Source of the DNA: Tritrichomonas musculus
Taxonomy: Eukaryota; Parabasalia; Tritrichomonadida; Tritrichomonadidae
DNA: 64,000 nucleotides
Direction: 5' to 3'
Assembly: GCA_039105265.1 (NCBI GenBank)
Contig: JAPFFF010000029.1
Span: 744,001 to 808,000 of the forward strand
The notes under the pieces: model-generated
The model's input: the letters and a program-made list of their open reading frames with translations, nothing else
The model's database searches: none
Told to the model about the DNA's origin: nothing
Shown: positions 22,541 through 33,756 of the stretch, piece after piece
How the letters are laid out: each line of letters starts with the position of its first letter
Numbering within the stretch: the stretch's first letter is position 1
Position numbers and translations under genes: made by a program

Positions 22541-25500
22541 TTGCTGTTATGGTTGTTGTTGCTATTAGAGCATATTGTTGTTGTTATTGCTATTGGTGCA
22601 TATAGTTATTTTAGTTGTTGTTGTTATTGGTGTATATGGTTGTTGTTACTATTAATGCATATGGTTGCTTTAGTTGTTATTGCTATTGGTGCTATTAATG
22701 CATATGGTTGTTGTAGTTGTTTTAGTTATTGTTGCTATTGTCGCATATAGTTGTTGTTGTAGTTGTTGTTGTTATTGGTGTATATGGTTGCTTTAGTTGT
22801 TATTACTATTGGTGCATATAGTTATTTTAGTTGTTGTTGTTATTGTTGTTATAGTTGTTTAGTTATTGTTGCTATTGCTGTTATAATTGTTTTAGTTATT
22901 GTTGCTATTAGCACATATGGTTGTTGTTGCTATTAATGCATATAGTTGTTGTTGTAGTTGTTGTTGCTATTGGTACATATAGTTGTTTTAGTTGTTTTAG
23001 TTATTGTTGCTATTAGCACATATGGTTGTTGTTGCTATTAATGCATATAGTTGTTGTTGTAGTTGTTGTTGCTATTGGTACATATAGTTGTTTTAGTTGT
23101 TGGCGCATATAGTTATTTTAGTTGTTGTTGTTATAGTTGTTTTAGTTGTTTTAGTTATTGTTGCTATTGGTACATATAGTTGTTTTAGTTTTTGTTGTTA
23201 TTGTTGTTTTAGTTGTTTTAGTTATTGTTGCTATTGGTGCATATAGTTGTTTTAGTTGTTGGTGCATATAGTTATTTTAGTTTTTGTTGTTATTGTTGTT
23301 ATTGTTGTTTTAGTTGTTTTAGTTATTGTTGCTATTGGTGCATATAGTTGTTTTAGTTGTTGTTGTTATTGTTGTTATAGTTGTTTTAGTTGTTTTAGTT
23401 ATTGTTGCTATTGGTGCATATAGTTGTTTTAGTTGTTGTTGCTATTAGTGCATATAGTTGCTTTAGTTGTTATTACTATTGGTGTATATAGTTATTTTAG
23501 TTGTTGTTGCTATTAGCACATATGGTTGTTGTTGCTATTAATGCATATAGTTGTTGTTGCTATTGGTATATATAGTTGTTTTAGTTGTTGTTGCTATTAG
23601 CGCATATGGTTGCTTTAGTTGTTATTGCTATTGGTGCGTATAGTTGTTGTTTTAGTTGTTGTTGCTATTGGCTCTATTAGTGCATATGGTTGTTGTTGCT
23701 ATTAATGCATATAGTTGTTGTTGTAGTTGTTGTTGCTATTGGTATATATAGTTGTTTTAGTTGTTTTAGTTATTGGTGCATATAGTTGTTGTTTTAGTTG
23801 TTGTTGCTATTTGCTCTATTAGTGCATATGGTTGTTGTTGCTATTAATGCAAATAGTTGTTTTAGTTATTGTTGCTATTGTTGCTATTAGCACATATGGT
23901 TGTTGTTGCTATTGGTGCATATAGTTGTTTTAGTTGTTATTACTATTGGTGCATATAGTTATTTTAGTTGTTGTTGTTATTGTTGTTATAGTTGTTTTAG
24001 TTATTGGTGCATATAGTTGTTATAATTGTTTTAGTTATTGTTGCTATTAGCACATATGGTTGTTGTTGCTATTAATGCATATAGTTGTTGTTGTAGTTGT
24101 TGTTGCTATTGGTACATATAGTTGTTTTAGTTGTTTTAGTTATTGTTGCTATTAGCACATATGGTTGTTGTTGCTATTAATGCATATAGTTGTTGTTGTA
24201 GTTGTTGTTGCTATTGGTACATATAGTTGTTTTAGTTGTTGGCGCATATAGTTATTTTAGTTGTTGTTGTTATAGTTGTTTTAGTTGTTTTAGTTATTGT
24301 TGCTATTGGTACATATAGTTGTTTTAGTTTTTGTTGTTATTGTTGTTTTAGTTGTTTTAGTTATTGTTGCTATTGGTGCATATAGTTGTTTTAGTTGTTG
24401 GTGCATATAGTTATTTTAGTTTTTGTTGTTATTGTTGTTATTGTTGTTTTAGTTGTTTTAGTTATTGTTGCTATTGGTGCATATAGTTGTTTTAGTTGTT
24501 GTTGTTATTGTTGTTATAGTTGTTTTAGTTGTTTTAGTTATTGTTGCTATTGGTGCATATAGTTGTTTTAGTTGTTGTTGCTATTAGTGCATATAGTTGC
24601 TTTAGTTGTTATTACTATTGGTGTATATAGTTATTTTAGTTGTTGTTGCTATTAGCACATATGGTTGTTGTTGCTATTAATGCATATAGTTGTTGTTGCT
24701 ATTGGTATATATAGTTGTTTTAGTTGTTGTTGCTATTAGCGCATATGGTTGCTTTAGTTGTTATTGCTATTGGTGCGTATAGTTGTTGTTTTAGTTGTTG
24801 TTGCTATTGGCTCTATTAGTGCATATGGTTGTTGTTGCTATTAATGCATATAGTTGTTGTTGTAGTTGTTGTTGCTATTGGTATATATAGTTGTTTTAGT
24901 TGTTTTAGTTATTGGTGCATATAGTTGTTGTTTTAGTTGTTGTTGCTATTTGCTCTATTAGTGCATATGGTTGTTGTTGCTATTAATGCAAATAGTTGTT
25001 TTAGTTATTGTTGCTATTGTTGCTATTAGCACATATGGTTGTTGTTGCTATTGGTGCATATAGTTGTTTTAGTTGTTATTACTATTGGTGCATATAGTTA
25101 TTTTAGTTGTTGTTGTTATTGGTGTTATAGTTGTTTAGTTATTGTTGCTATTGCTGTTATAATTGTTTTAGTTATTGTTGCTATTGCTGCTATTAGCACA
25201 TATGGTTGTTGTTGCTATTGGTGCATATAGTTGTTTTAGTTGTTATTACTATTGGTGCATATAGTTATTTTAGTTGTTGTTGTTATTGGTGTTATAGTTG
25301 TTTTAGTTATTGGTGCATATGGTTGTTGTAGTTGTTGCCGTTAATGCTATTAGTGCATATAGTTGTTTTAGTTATTGTTGCTATTGGTGCATATAGTTGT
25401 TTTAGTTGTTATTACTATTGGTGCATATAGTTATTTTAGTTGTTGTTGTTATTGGTGTTATAGTTGTTTTAGTTATTGGTGCATATGGTTGTTGTAGTTG

Positions 25501-25746
25501 TTGCCGTTAATGCTATTAGTGCATATAGTTGTTTTAGTTATTGTTGCTATTGGTGCATATAGTTGTTGTTGCTATTAGCACATATGGTTGTTGTAGTTGT
25601 AATTGCTGTTGGTGTGTATAGTTGTTTTAGTTATTGGTGCATATGGTTGTTGTTGTTGTTGTTTTAGTTGTTGTTGTAGTTATTGCTGCTGTTGGTGTAT
25701 ATGGTTGTTGTTGTTGTTTTAGTTGTTGTTGCTATTGGTACAATTA
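22541..25746. repeat. 3.2-kb complex array with 1139-bp higher-order repeat, right arm
   Basis: Inverted copy of 16200-19405. Flanking ORF coordinates give exactly the same length in the two arms. Confidence 0.9.
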
Positions 25747-25840
25747 TGCGTTTCTATATATTTCGTCTATTTTCTCTATTTTTCGTATATGTTTTTAAAA
25801 TTACCTAATAATACTTTTCTCTGTGTGTTCCAAAAAATAA

Positions 25841-26076
25841 ACAAATACCCAAACCGTAAATGTATCGCACAAGCCGCAAATGTATCCCAAAAATTGCAAA
25901 TGTATCGCACAAACCGTAAATGTATCGCACAAGCCGCAAATGTATCCCAAAAATTGCAAATGTATCGCACAAACCTTAGATGTATCCTACAAGCCGTAAA
26001 TGTATCGCACCAACAGCAAATGTATTCTATAAATATAGATGTATTCTATAACCATAGATGTATCTTACAAATACTA
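25841..26076. repeat. 20-bp tandem array, right arm
   Basis: Inverted counterpart of 15870-16105. Confidence 0.9.
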
Positions 26077-26349
26077 ACAAATACACAACCTGGAAATGTA
26101 TGGTAGTAATATGTTCGAAATGGAATGTGGAAGGAAATCTAATTAATCGCATCGTTGGCAACTTTATTTATTGGGTCCGTCGATTTTCCTACACACCAGA
26201 TATTGCATATAGGTTCCTCTATGTGTTTCTTACAATGTTGTTCCTTTGTGGATTCCAAAAATAAAATATAGTTATAAATTTTAAAAAGTAGCAATTAATC
26301 GTGTCGCAAATATTCGTTATAGTATTTGGTTATTTTTATTTCCGCATAA

Positions 26350-26607
26350 ATGTCTTTTAAAGATACCATACAGATACCAACAGAGAGAACATTTACTTTT
26401 AATGGATGCACTATCCAAGATTACAACAACTATGTTTTAATTAAGGACCCAAAAGGAAAAGTACATAAATATTCTACTATTAAAGGAAAATATAGTTTTA
26501 CATTCCCTGGTGTGTTTATTAAGAAGTATCGCATCTTATTCTTCGATAGACAAGACGACGACATTTTATATTGTATGTCTGCATCGACAGTACTAGATGG
26601 AGAATAG
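26350..26607 (+). CDS. Small 85-residue ORF, right arm
   Basis: Identical product to the ORF at 15339-15596. ATG start, TAG stop, then AATAAA. Family not recognised. It is convergent with the fragment at 26620-26913. Preservation of both frames is expected from the recent common origin of the arms, so it is not independent evidence of function. Confidence 0.6.
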   Translation: MSFKDTIQIPTERTFTFNGCTIQDYNNYVLIKDPKGKVHKYSTIKGKYSFTFPGVFIKKYRILFFDRQDDDILYCMSASTVLDGE

Positions 26608-26619
26608 AATAAATTATTT

Positions 26620-26913
26620 TTAGCTAACCACATAAATATAGCATTTCTGTTTTTGTGGTGTGGTCTTAGTGGGTCCAACAACAGCTTCTATACAATTGGT
26701 TATTTTTGTAGATTTAAGTTTACCAAGGATAATTTCCTTAAGCCAGTATGTCGCTATATAATTTTTTAGGTCTCCGCTATTAATAGAACAACGTATTAAT
26801 AACGAACTTTTAAGTAGTTTGTACCCAAATATCTTAACTGTATCTCCTAGTTTAACATCGTCGTCTATCTTTTTGCATATAGTTTGTATATAAGGTATAT
26901 AACTTGTATATTG
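26620..26913 (-). pseudogene. C-terminal fragment of an 826-type paralogue, right arm
   Basis: Inverted copy of 15033-15326. The stop codon is at 26620-26622. It lacks any ATG. Confidence 0.75.
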
Positions 26914-27069
26914 TTAATATGTAATTAGTATGTAGTTGGTATATAGGTAGTATGTAATTAATGCATAGTTAATACGTATTTGGTATATATGTTGCATATG
27001 GGGTATGTAGTATGTAATTAGTATATGGGGTATATAACTTGTATATTGTTAATATGTAATTAGTATGTA

Positions 27070-27800
27070 GGTAGTATATAGTTAGTAGTAGTATATAGTT
27101 AGTAGTAGTATATAGTTGGTAGTAGTATATAGTTAGTAGTAGTATATAGTTAGTAGTAGTATATAGTTAGTAGTAGTATATAGTTAGTAGTAGTATATAG
27201 TTAGTAGTAGTATATAGTTAGTAGTAGTATATAGTTAGTAGTAGTATATAGTTAGTAGTAGTATATAGTTAGTAGTAGTATATAGTTAGTAGTAGTATAT
27301 AGTTAGTAGTAGTATATAGTTAGTAGTAGTATATAGTTAGTAGTAGTATATAGTTAGTAGTAGTATATAGTTAGTAGTAGTATATAGTTAGTAGTAGTAT
27401 ATAGTTAGTAGTAGTATATAGTTAGTAGTAGTATATAGTTAGTAGTAGTATATAGTTAGTAGTAGTATATAGTTAGTAGTAGTATATAGTTAGTAGTAGT
27501 ATATAGTTAGTAGTAGTATATAGTTAGTAGTAGTATATAGTTAGTAGTAGTATATAGTTAGTAGTAGTATATAGTTAGTAGTAGTATATAGTTAGTAGTA
27601 GTATATAGTTAGTAGTAGTAGTAGTATAGTATATAGTATATAGTTAGTAGTAGTATATAGTTAGTAGTAGTAGTAGTATATAGTTAGTAGTAGTTAGTAG
27701 TAGTATATAGTTAGTAGTAGTATATAGTTAGTATAGTATATAGTTAGTAGTAGTATATAGTTAGTAGTAGTATATAGTTAGTAGTATATAGTTAGTAGTA
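27070..27800. repeat. 17-bp tandem array, right arm
   Basis: About 43 units of TATATAGTTAGTAGTAG with a short disordered stretch around 27615-27735. About 200 bases longer than the left-arm array. Confidence 0.95.
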
Positions 27801-28253
27801 TACAGAGTATATGGTTTTGTGCGATACCTATTGGTTTTATACGATACCTCTATGCTTTGTTAGATACCTGTCTAGTTAGATACCTCTATATCTTTATGTA
27901 ATATAGCTCGCATGGATATATTATAAGTGGATGTATTAGTGGATATATTGTTGGGTGTTCCATAAGTGGATATAATAGTGGATGTATTAATATATATACT
28001 ATTGGATTGTATTGGTGGATATATTGTTGGATATATTAATGGATATACTATAAAACCTCTAAACAGCAAAAATGTTGCTTTATATGGTCGCGTTTTAGAG
28101 ATGGTAGAATTTGCCACCTGGATAATGTAAATGGGTCACTCTATGCGTTTCTAATAATGTTGTTCCTTTGTGGATTCCAAAAAATAGAATATTGTATAAA
28201 TCTTAAAAGTAGCAATTAATTGTTATAATATTTGGTTATGTCTGCTTCCTGCT

Positions 28254-30734
28254 TTAAGAAATAAAATAATAACAACGTCGTCTACTAATTGGGTGCATCT
28301 TTGGTACACCAACAACAACTTTAAAAACACTTTCTTTGTCTTTAATTATATCGTCTAGGAATCTAGTGCTCTTTGCTGTTAATTCCTTGCCATCTAATCG
28401 AAAACTAATTAAATAGCTTCCTTTATATTCGAAAGTATTAAAAATTTCGATAGCATCCCCTTCTTTAACAAGTTTATCTATTGGTTCGTGTTTTCCTTTA
28501 CGATAACTGTTATGTGTTAATATATTATCGTCTTTAATATTGTTCGGTACTTCTTTATCTATTGCTGTGTTCGTGTAATACTCTAGAGGTTGGTTAACAT
28601 GTATCTCGTCTCTTGTTGTTGTGCTGTTAACAATATTTATTTTTGCACGGAGATTACGAGAAGCATTATAATAGACACCTTCCTTTTCTATCTCCATTAT
28701 AGGTATTCCTAACGAAGAGCCATAAATGTTATTCGCTATTTCTGTCCATTTGTTAATGTTCTCTCGTAAATAATCGTAAACAGAATTAACCGACCAGTAA
28801 ATAGATAAATTAGATTCGCTACCAATATTGTTTTGTTTACTGCATAATAATAAAGCCTTGTTCCCATATCGAGTAAATATAAATTTAAAAGCATAAACAA
28901 ATAAATGCGTCTTGTTCTCCAATTCGATTAATTTATGTTTGTTCGAATTAAGAGTATCGTTAAACGAATTAATAAACATACTCTTTATTTTTGTGGTATC
29001 TTGTATCTGTTGGTTAGACTCTTCTTCTTTTTGTTTTATTAGTTCGTTTATTAATTCTTCTCTCGCATTTTTAAATAGATTCTCTTCTTTGTCTTTCTTT
29101 AACAGTTTGGTTATTTTGCTTATGTTATCGATTGGTTTAAACACTATAGGAATGTTATAGGTTGTAAATTGGTTTATGTTCTTCTTTGGTTGTAATCGTA
29201 AGCGACAAATCGGGCAATCTAATAAACCTACATCTTCGGCTTTAATGGTTGTATCTTTAGTAATAAATGGTGTAAAGTAAGTATTTCCGTTCGATATATA
29301 AGTTATTAGTTCGTTTAATACAAACGATTTGTTTATTGTGTTTATTAGTTCTTTTGTATATATTCGTTGTTTAATAAGCAAATTGTCGTTTCCTTCTTCG
29401 ATAGTTCGCTTAAATGATACCAGAATAATTGGATAATTAAACGAATATAATTTAAGTATGTTCGAAAGCTTGTTTGTATTAACGTTCTTAATATAAAAGC
29501 CGTTTATGTTGTTTGTTAGCTTGTTTATCGAGTAAGAGAACAAAGCCAAGTTATAATCCAAATCCACAACACAAAGATTATATTTAATAGCATTAAGTAA
29601 TAGCGACCATTGCTTGGATATACTGTTATAGAATATAAGATTTGGAGGTAATATATAAACAAAATAATCGAGGTGTTTGTTAATGTATTCTTCTGTTATC
29701 GCTTGGTTATCGATATAATATGTTATTTCTAATCTTAAAATACCTGTATCGAGAGATTTCTTAATATTATCCTTTAATATCTGTTCTTGGTTATTTATCC
29801 AATGGATGTAATGGTTTCCGACACTACCTCGAACATTTGGAGATTCTATTGCTTGCGCGAATTTATTATAAAAATTATACCTAACAGCACCAAAAGAAGA
29901 ATTCGTTATAAATGTTAAACAATTGGAACCGACAGATGCATTATTATCTATAATTATTTTAATCGGTTCTTCTGTTGTATTGTTGTTAATGGATTCCTCT
30001 CCTTCTTTTCTAAAGTCTGGCTTCGTTAATAAATAATCTATAACATCCTTCTTGTTAATGGTTCCGCTAAAGTCTTGGATTATTTCGATATCGTTTATAA
30101 ATATACCATTATCGTTAAACTCTTTAATTCTCTCTTTATTGCATACAATATTAAGAACCTTATCTAGTGGAACATCTTGCAGAGATATTTTAATAAACTG
30201 TTTAATGGTTCCTTTATCGACTTTAAACGATGTCGGCTTTATGCTTGTCTTATTAATTAGTATATCGAATTTATTAAATAACTCTCTAATAATTTCTGTA
30301 TTGTTAGCAAGGAATGGCGTAATTTCTTTAAGAACTTTATTAAATTGTCGGTCTTCTTTGGACTTTGGTGTATTCTCTTCTGGTTGGTCGTTTGTTCCCT
30401 TACGTTTAATATAATTCTTTAATGCTTTATTATTCTTTATAATATCTTCGGGTATAATAAAATGGATAATAATATTATCGCAGAATCTAGAACATAATGG
30501 TTTAAGCTCTTTATTGTTTGTTCCACCAAGCGTAAAATCGATATTGGCTGTATCGTTAATGTTTAATGTATATGTTATGTTATGCAGCAATGTTTCGGTT
30601 TTGGAGTTAGTATAGAAGTAAGAGAAAGGAAGCTTAACACCTTCTTTATCGAATATATTGTAATCGAGTTCGCGAATTGTTTCGAAAGTTCCTTGTTCTT
30701 CTTGGCTATCGCAGTTTGTAGTTAGTGGTTGCAT
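28254..30734 (-). CDS. Unrecognised 826-residue protein, right-arm copy
   Basis: Encodes a protein identical to the product of 11412-13892, on the opposite strand, so the two genes diverge outward-to-inward: each starts near its own terminus and reads toward the centre. The same ATG context, the 70-base gap to the 14-bp array and the TTAAAG stop context are kept. See the left copy for motifs (CPIC, acidic/Lys-rich stretches, recurrent carboxy-terminal domain). Two identical copies in inverted orientation could pair as RNA if either strand is read through. Confidence 0.85.
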   Translation of the reverse strand: MQPLTTNCDSQEEQGTFETIRELDYNIFDKEGVKLPFSYFYTNSKTETLLHNITYTLNINDTANIDFTLGGTNNKELKPLCSRFCDNIIIHFIIPEDIIKNNKALKNYIKRKGTNDQPEENTPKSKEDRQFNKVLKEITPFLANNTEIIRELFNKFDILINKTSIKPTSFKVDKGTIKQFIKISLQDVPLDKVLNIVCNKERIKEFNDNGIFINDIEIIQDFSGTINKKDVIDYLLTKPDFRKEGEESINNNTTEEPIKIIIDNNASVGSNCLTFITNSSFGAVRYNFYNKFAQAIESPNVRGSVGNHYIHWINNQEQILKDNIKKSLDTGILRLEITYYIDNQAITEEYINKHLDYFVYILPPNLIFYNSISKQWSLLLNAIKYNLCVVDLDYNLALFSYSINKLTNNINGFYIKNVNTNKLSNILKLYSFNYPIILVSFKRTIEEGNDNLLIKQRIYTKELINTINKSFVLNELITYISNGNTYFTPFITKDTTIKAEDVGLLDCPICRLRLQPKKNINQFTTYNIPIVFKPIDNISKITKLLKKDKEENLFKNAREELINELIKQKEEESNQQIQDTTKIKSMFINSFNDTLNSNKHKLIELENKTHLFVYAFKFIFTRYGNKALLLCSKQNNIGSESNLSIYWSVNSVYDYLRENINKWTEIANNIYGSSLGIPIMEIEKEGVYYNASRNLRAKINIVNSTTTRDEIHVNQPLEYYTNTAIDKEVPNNIKDDNILTHNSYRKGKHEPIDKLVKEGDAIEIFNTFEYKGSYLISFRLDGKELTAKSTRFLDDIIKDKESVFKVVVGVPKMHPISRRRCYYFIS

Positions 30735-30811
30735 TTACAAACGAATAAAAAACATATTTAAAACGAAAACAGGTTGTTTGTATTTTTTGTTAGTGTGTTT
30801 TTTTAATGTAT

Positions 30812-31600
30812 TATAAGTGGATATATTAGTATAGATGTATTAGTATAGATATATTAGTATAGATATATTAGTATAGATGTATTAGTATAGATGTATTAGT
30901 ATAGATGTATTAGTATAGATGTATTAGTATAGATGTATTAGTATAGATGTATTAGTATAGATGTATTAGTATAGATGTATTAGTATAGATGTATTAGTAT
31001 AGATGTATTAGTATAGATGTATTAGTATAGATATATTAGTATAGATGTATTAGTATAGATGTATTAGCATGGATATATTATAAGTGGATATATTAGTATA
31101 GATGTATTAGTATAGATGTATTAGTATAGATGTATTAGTATAGATGTATTAGTATAGATGTATTAGTATAGATGTATTAGTATAGATATATTAGTATAGA
31201 TGTATTAGTATAGATGTATTAGCATGGATATATTATAAGTGGATATATTAGTATAGATGTATTAGTATAGATGTATTAGTATAGATGTATTAGCATGGAT
31301 ATATTAGTATAGATGTATTAGTATAGATGTATTAGTATAGATGTATTAGTATAGATGTATTAGTATAGATGTATTAGTATAGATGTATTAGTATAGATGT
31401 ATTAGTATAGATGTATTAGTATAGATGTATTAGTATAGATGTATTAGTATAGATGTATTAGTATAGATGTATTAGTATAGATGTATTAGCATGGATATAT
31501 TAGCATAGATGTATTAGTATGGATATATTAGTATGGATGTATTAGTATAGATGTATTAGTATGGATATATTAGTATGGATGTATTAGCATAGATGTATTA
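30812..31600. repeat. 14-bp tandem array, right arm
   Basis: About 56 copies of ATAGATGTATTAGT and variants, the inverted counterpart of 10733-11335. Confidence 0.95.
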
Positions 31601-31993
31601 GTAGGTCTTTTCTAAGAGGGTCCTCGTGGTGGAGTACATGTGCCATTAAGTAGATGGTGGTATGTACGAGATTCTCGGGGTGCTACCTGTGCCGTTTCAT
31701 AGATGGCGGGGTACCTAAGCTGTTTCGTAGATGGAGGGCAGTGGGGTGGGGCACCTGTGCTGTTTCATAGATAGTGGGCAGTGGGGCAGGTACCTGTGCC
31801 GTTTCATAGATGGGCGGTTGTGGGGTGGGGTACCTGTGCCGTTTCATGGATGGGGAGCAGTAGTGAGAACAAGAATATTTTTTTTTTTTCTTTTCTTTTT
31901 TTCTTTTTCTTTTCTTTTCTTTTTCTTTTATGACGAGTTCGTTCTTAGTCCAGACCTGCGACCCCCAGCGAAAACCGACTCGTATATACTACT
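31583..31993. repeat. Right terminus: minisatellite and pyrimidine tract
   Basis: Inverted counterpart of 10322-10732, ending CCGACTCGTATATACTACT at 31993 against the right ATGTC duplication. Confidence 0.9.
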
Positions 31994-31998
31994 ATGTC
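31994..31998. repeat. Target-site duplication ATGTC, right copy
   Basis: Direct repeat of 10317-10321 immediately outside the right end of the palindromic element. Confidence 0.9.
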
Positions 31999-32329
31999 TG
32001 AGTTCATATGCTATGGAGTAAGCTTGAATTGTTTTTAAACAATTCAAGTCTGCTCCATATTGATTAACTTTTTCAAAGAACCGTAGAGTTTGTGAATCTG
32101 ATAGATACGCTAATGGTCCACCACCAGTCTTATCATCCCAATAATTGCCAGATATAGTCCTTTTTATACATGTACTAATTGAAGATTGTGAGGTCAGACC
32201 AAATTGCTTTGCAAGTTCACTATAATTTGTTGAAATTGAGTTAGCTCTAGCTTCACATATTTGCATCTGAAGAGGTGAAAGAGCTTTCAGCTCTTCTGGG
32301 AGCCATTCAATAGGTCTTTGATCAGTCAT
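31994..32329 (-). pseudogene. pogo/Tigger DDE transposase, N-terminal part (interrupted)
   Basis: About 112 residues from the ATG at 32329 (MTDQRPIEW), containing a helix-turn-helix-like DNA-binding region (YSELAKQFGLTSQSSISTCI) and a GGGPLAYLSDSQ segment that precedes the catalytic domain in this family. The frame is open up to the target-site duplication and continues in frame at 10321 when the insertion and one ATGTC are removed. The two parts together give about 524 residues, a usual length for this family. Confidence 0.9.
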
Positions 32330-32904
32330 CACCTTAGAATTGTGATGTGATTAAAGGTCATGATCGATTTTTATTTCAAAATTCAATGCATGTGATCGTT
32401 TATTTGAGATGTTTATATGTTTTTAATATCAGACATATTTTATGATTTTCTATACATTTGAATTACTTCTCAAATTAATTTGAAATAATTTTCTATTTTT
32501 TGAAAACTTTTTCTCAATTATGTCTGAGAATATTGAATAATGTCTGAGATTTACATAAAGACGGTACAAAAATTTAAAATCCTAAGAATTATTGAGAGAT
32601 TTTTTTTTCATTCAAATTTTTTTCATTGAAAAAGTTCATATTAAAATTAAAATATCTTCATAAAAAAAGATAATAGCATAAAGAAAAACAGAAATTATAT
32701 AAATATAACACAAATAATAAATAAAAAACGTCAAAAAATTATATGAAAAAAGATATATATAAATCGTCATTTTACGATTTCAATCTCTAAGTAGCAAAGT
32801 CAAGAAAAAAATGAATAAAAATATAAATTCTAAGTAAAAAGAGAAAAAGTTTATAAAAAAAAAGAAAAATCAATAAATTAAGCGTTTTCTGTTGCGAGCC
32901 ATAT

Positions 32905-33756
32905 AAGATGACGAAGTTCATAAACGAACTTCAGACAAAATTTATACTTCGTCTTCATCTGAATCAGTATCTTTTATTCTTCTGAATCTGTATCTTGTAT
33001 TCTTCTGAATCTGTACCTCATCTTCATCTGAATCTGTATCTTGTATTCTTCTGAATCTGTACCTTATCTTCATCTGAATCTGTATCTTGTATTCTTCTGA
33101 ATCTGTACCTCATCTTCACCTGAATCTGTATCTTGTATTCTTCTGAATCTGTATTTCGTCTTCATCTGAATCTGTATCTCATCTTCATCTGTACCTCATC
33201 TGAATCTGAATCTCATCTTCATCTGTATTTCGTATTCTTTTGAATCTGAACCTCATCTTCATCTTAATATGTACCTCATTTGAATCTGAATCTGTATTTC
33301 GTATTCTTCTGAATCTGAACCTCATCTTCATCTTAATATGTACCTCATCTTCACCTGAATCTGTATCTTGTATTCTTCTGAATCTGTATTTCGTCTTCAT
33401 CTGAATCTGTATCTCATCTTCATCTTAATCTGTACCTCATCTGAATCTGAATCTCATCTTCATCTGTATTCCGTATTCTTCTGAATCTGAACCTCATCTT
33501 CATCTTAATATGTACCTCATTTGAATCTGAATCTGTACCTCATCTTCATCTGAATCTGTATCTTGTATTCTTCTGAATCTGAACCTCATCTTCACCTGAA
33601 TCTGAACCTCATCTTCACCTAAATCTGTACCTCATCTTCATCTGAATCTGTATCCCATCTACATCTGAATCTGTATCTAGTCTTCTTTTGTTTCTGTGCC
33701 CCGTCTTCTTGTAATTCCGTATCTCATTTAATTCTGTTTATGAACTTCGTCATCTT
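32905..33756. repeat. Minisatellite block bounded by 21-bp inverted repeats
   Basis: AAGATGACGAAGTTCATAAA plus C at the left is perfectly inverted at 33736-33756. Between them lies an irregular array of TTCATCTGAATCTG, TATCTTGTATTCTTC and GTACCTCATC words. On the minus strand the words read as Asp/Glu/Arg-rich repeats, but frames are interrupted and no start is convincing. It may be a non-autonomous element whose interior has expanded, or a repeat-rich gene relic. Confidence 0.75.

Larger units (their letters stand above)
10322..31993. mobile_element. 21.7-kb giant palindromic element (novel)
   Basis: Two inverted arms (10322-20866 and 21241-31993) flank a ~374-base spacer. Each arm has, from tip to centre: an AGTAGTATATACGAG terminus, a purine-rich tract, a GC-richer minisatellite, a 14-bp array, the 826-residue gene, a 17-bp array, a broken paralogue end, a small convergent ORF, a 20-bp array, a 3.2-kb complex array, another paralogue fragment and a 16-bp array. 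Single-copy parts look identical between arms except for a 2-base difference by the centre. The segments with the 14-bp and 17-bp arrays are 169 and 200 bases longer in the right arm; the segment with the 16-bp array is 159 longer in the left. A 5-bp duplication implies a retroviral-type integrase. No transposase, integrase or polymerase was recognised inside, so it probably moves in trans. Confidence 0.9.
8494..32564 (-). mobile_element. pogo/Tigger-like transposon, interrupted by the palindromic element
   Basis: Inverted termini of about 60 bases start CCGTC at 8494 and, inverted, at 32564, with TA outside each (8492-8493 and 32565-32566). Both ends contain two CTCAGACAT or near-identical subterminal motifs. 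The only gene is a minus-strand DDE transposase, which is split by the 21,672-bp insertion at 10322-31993. Subtracting the insertion and one 5-bp target repeat leaves about 2.39 kb, a normal size for a Tigger-type element. Confidence 0.85.

Noticed and set aside
10322-31993. Palindrome dismissed as pure assembly artefact
   Set aside because: An inverted misassembly would not generate a 5-bp direct duplication at both outer ends, nor split a transposase gene so that it rejoins in frame. Differing array lengths and the 2-base difference at the centre also argue against simple mirroring. Long reads could still overturn this.
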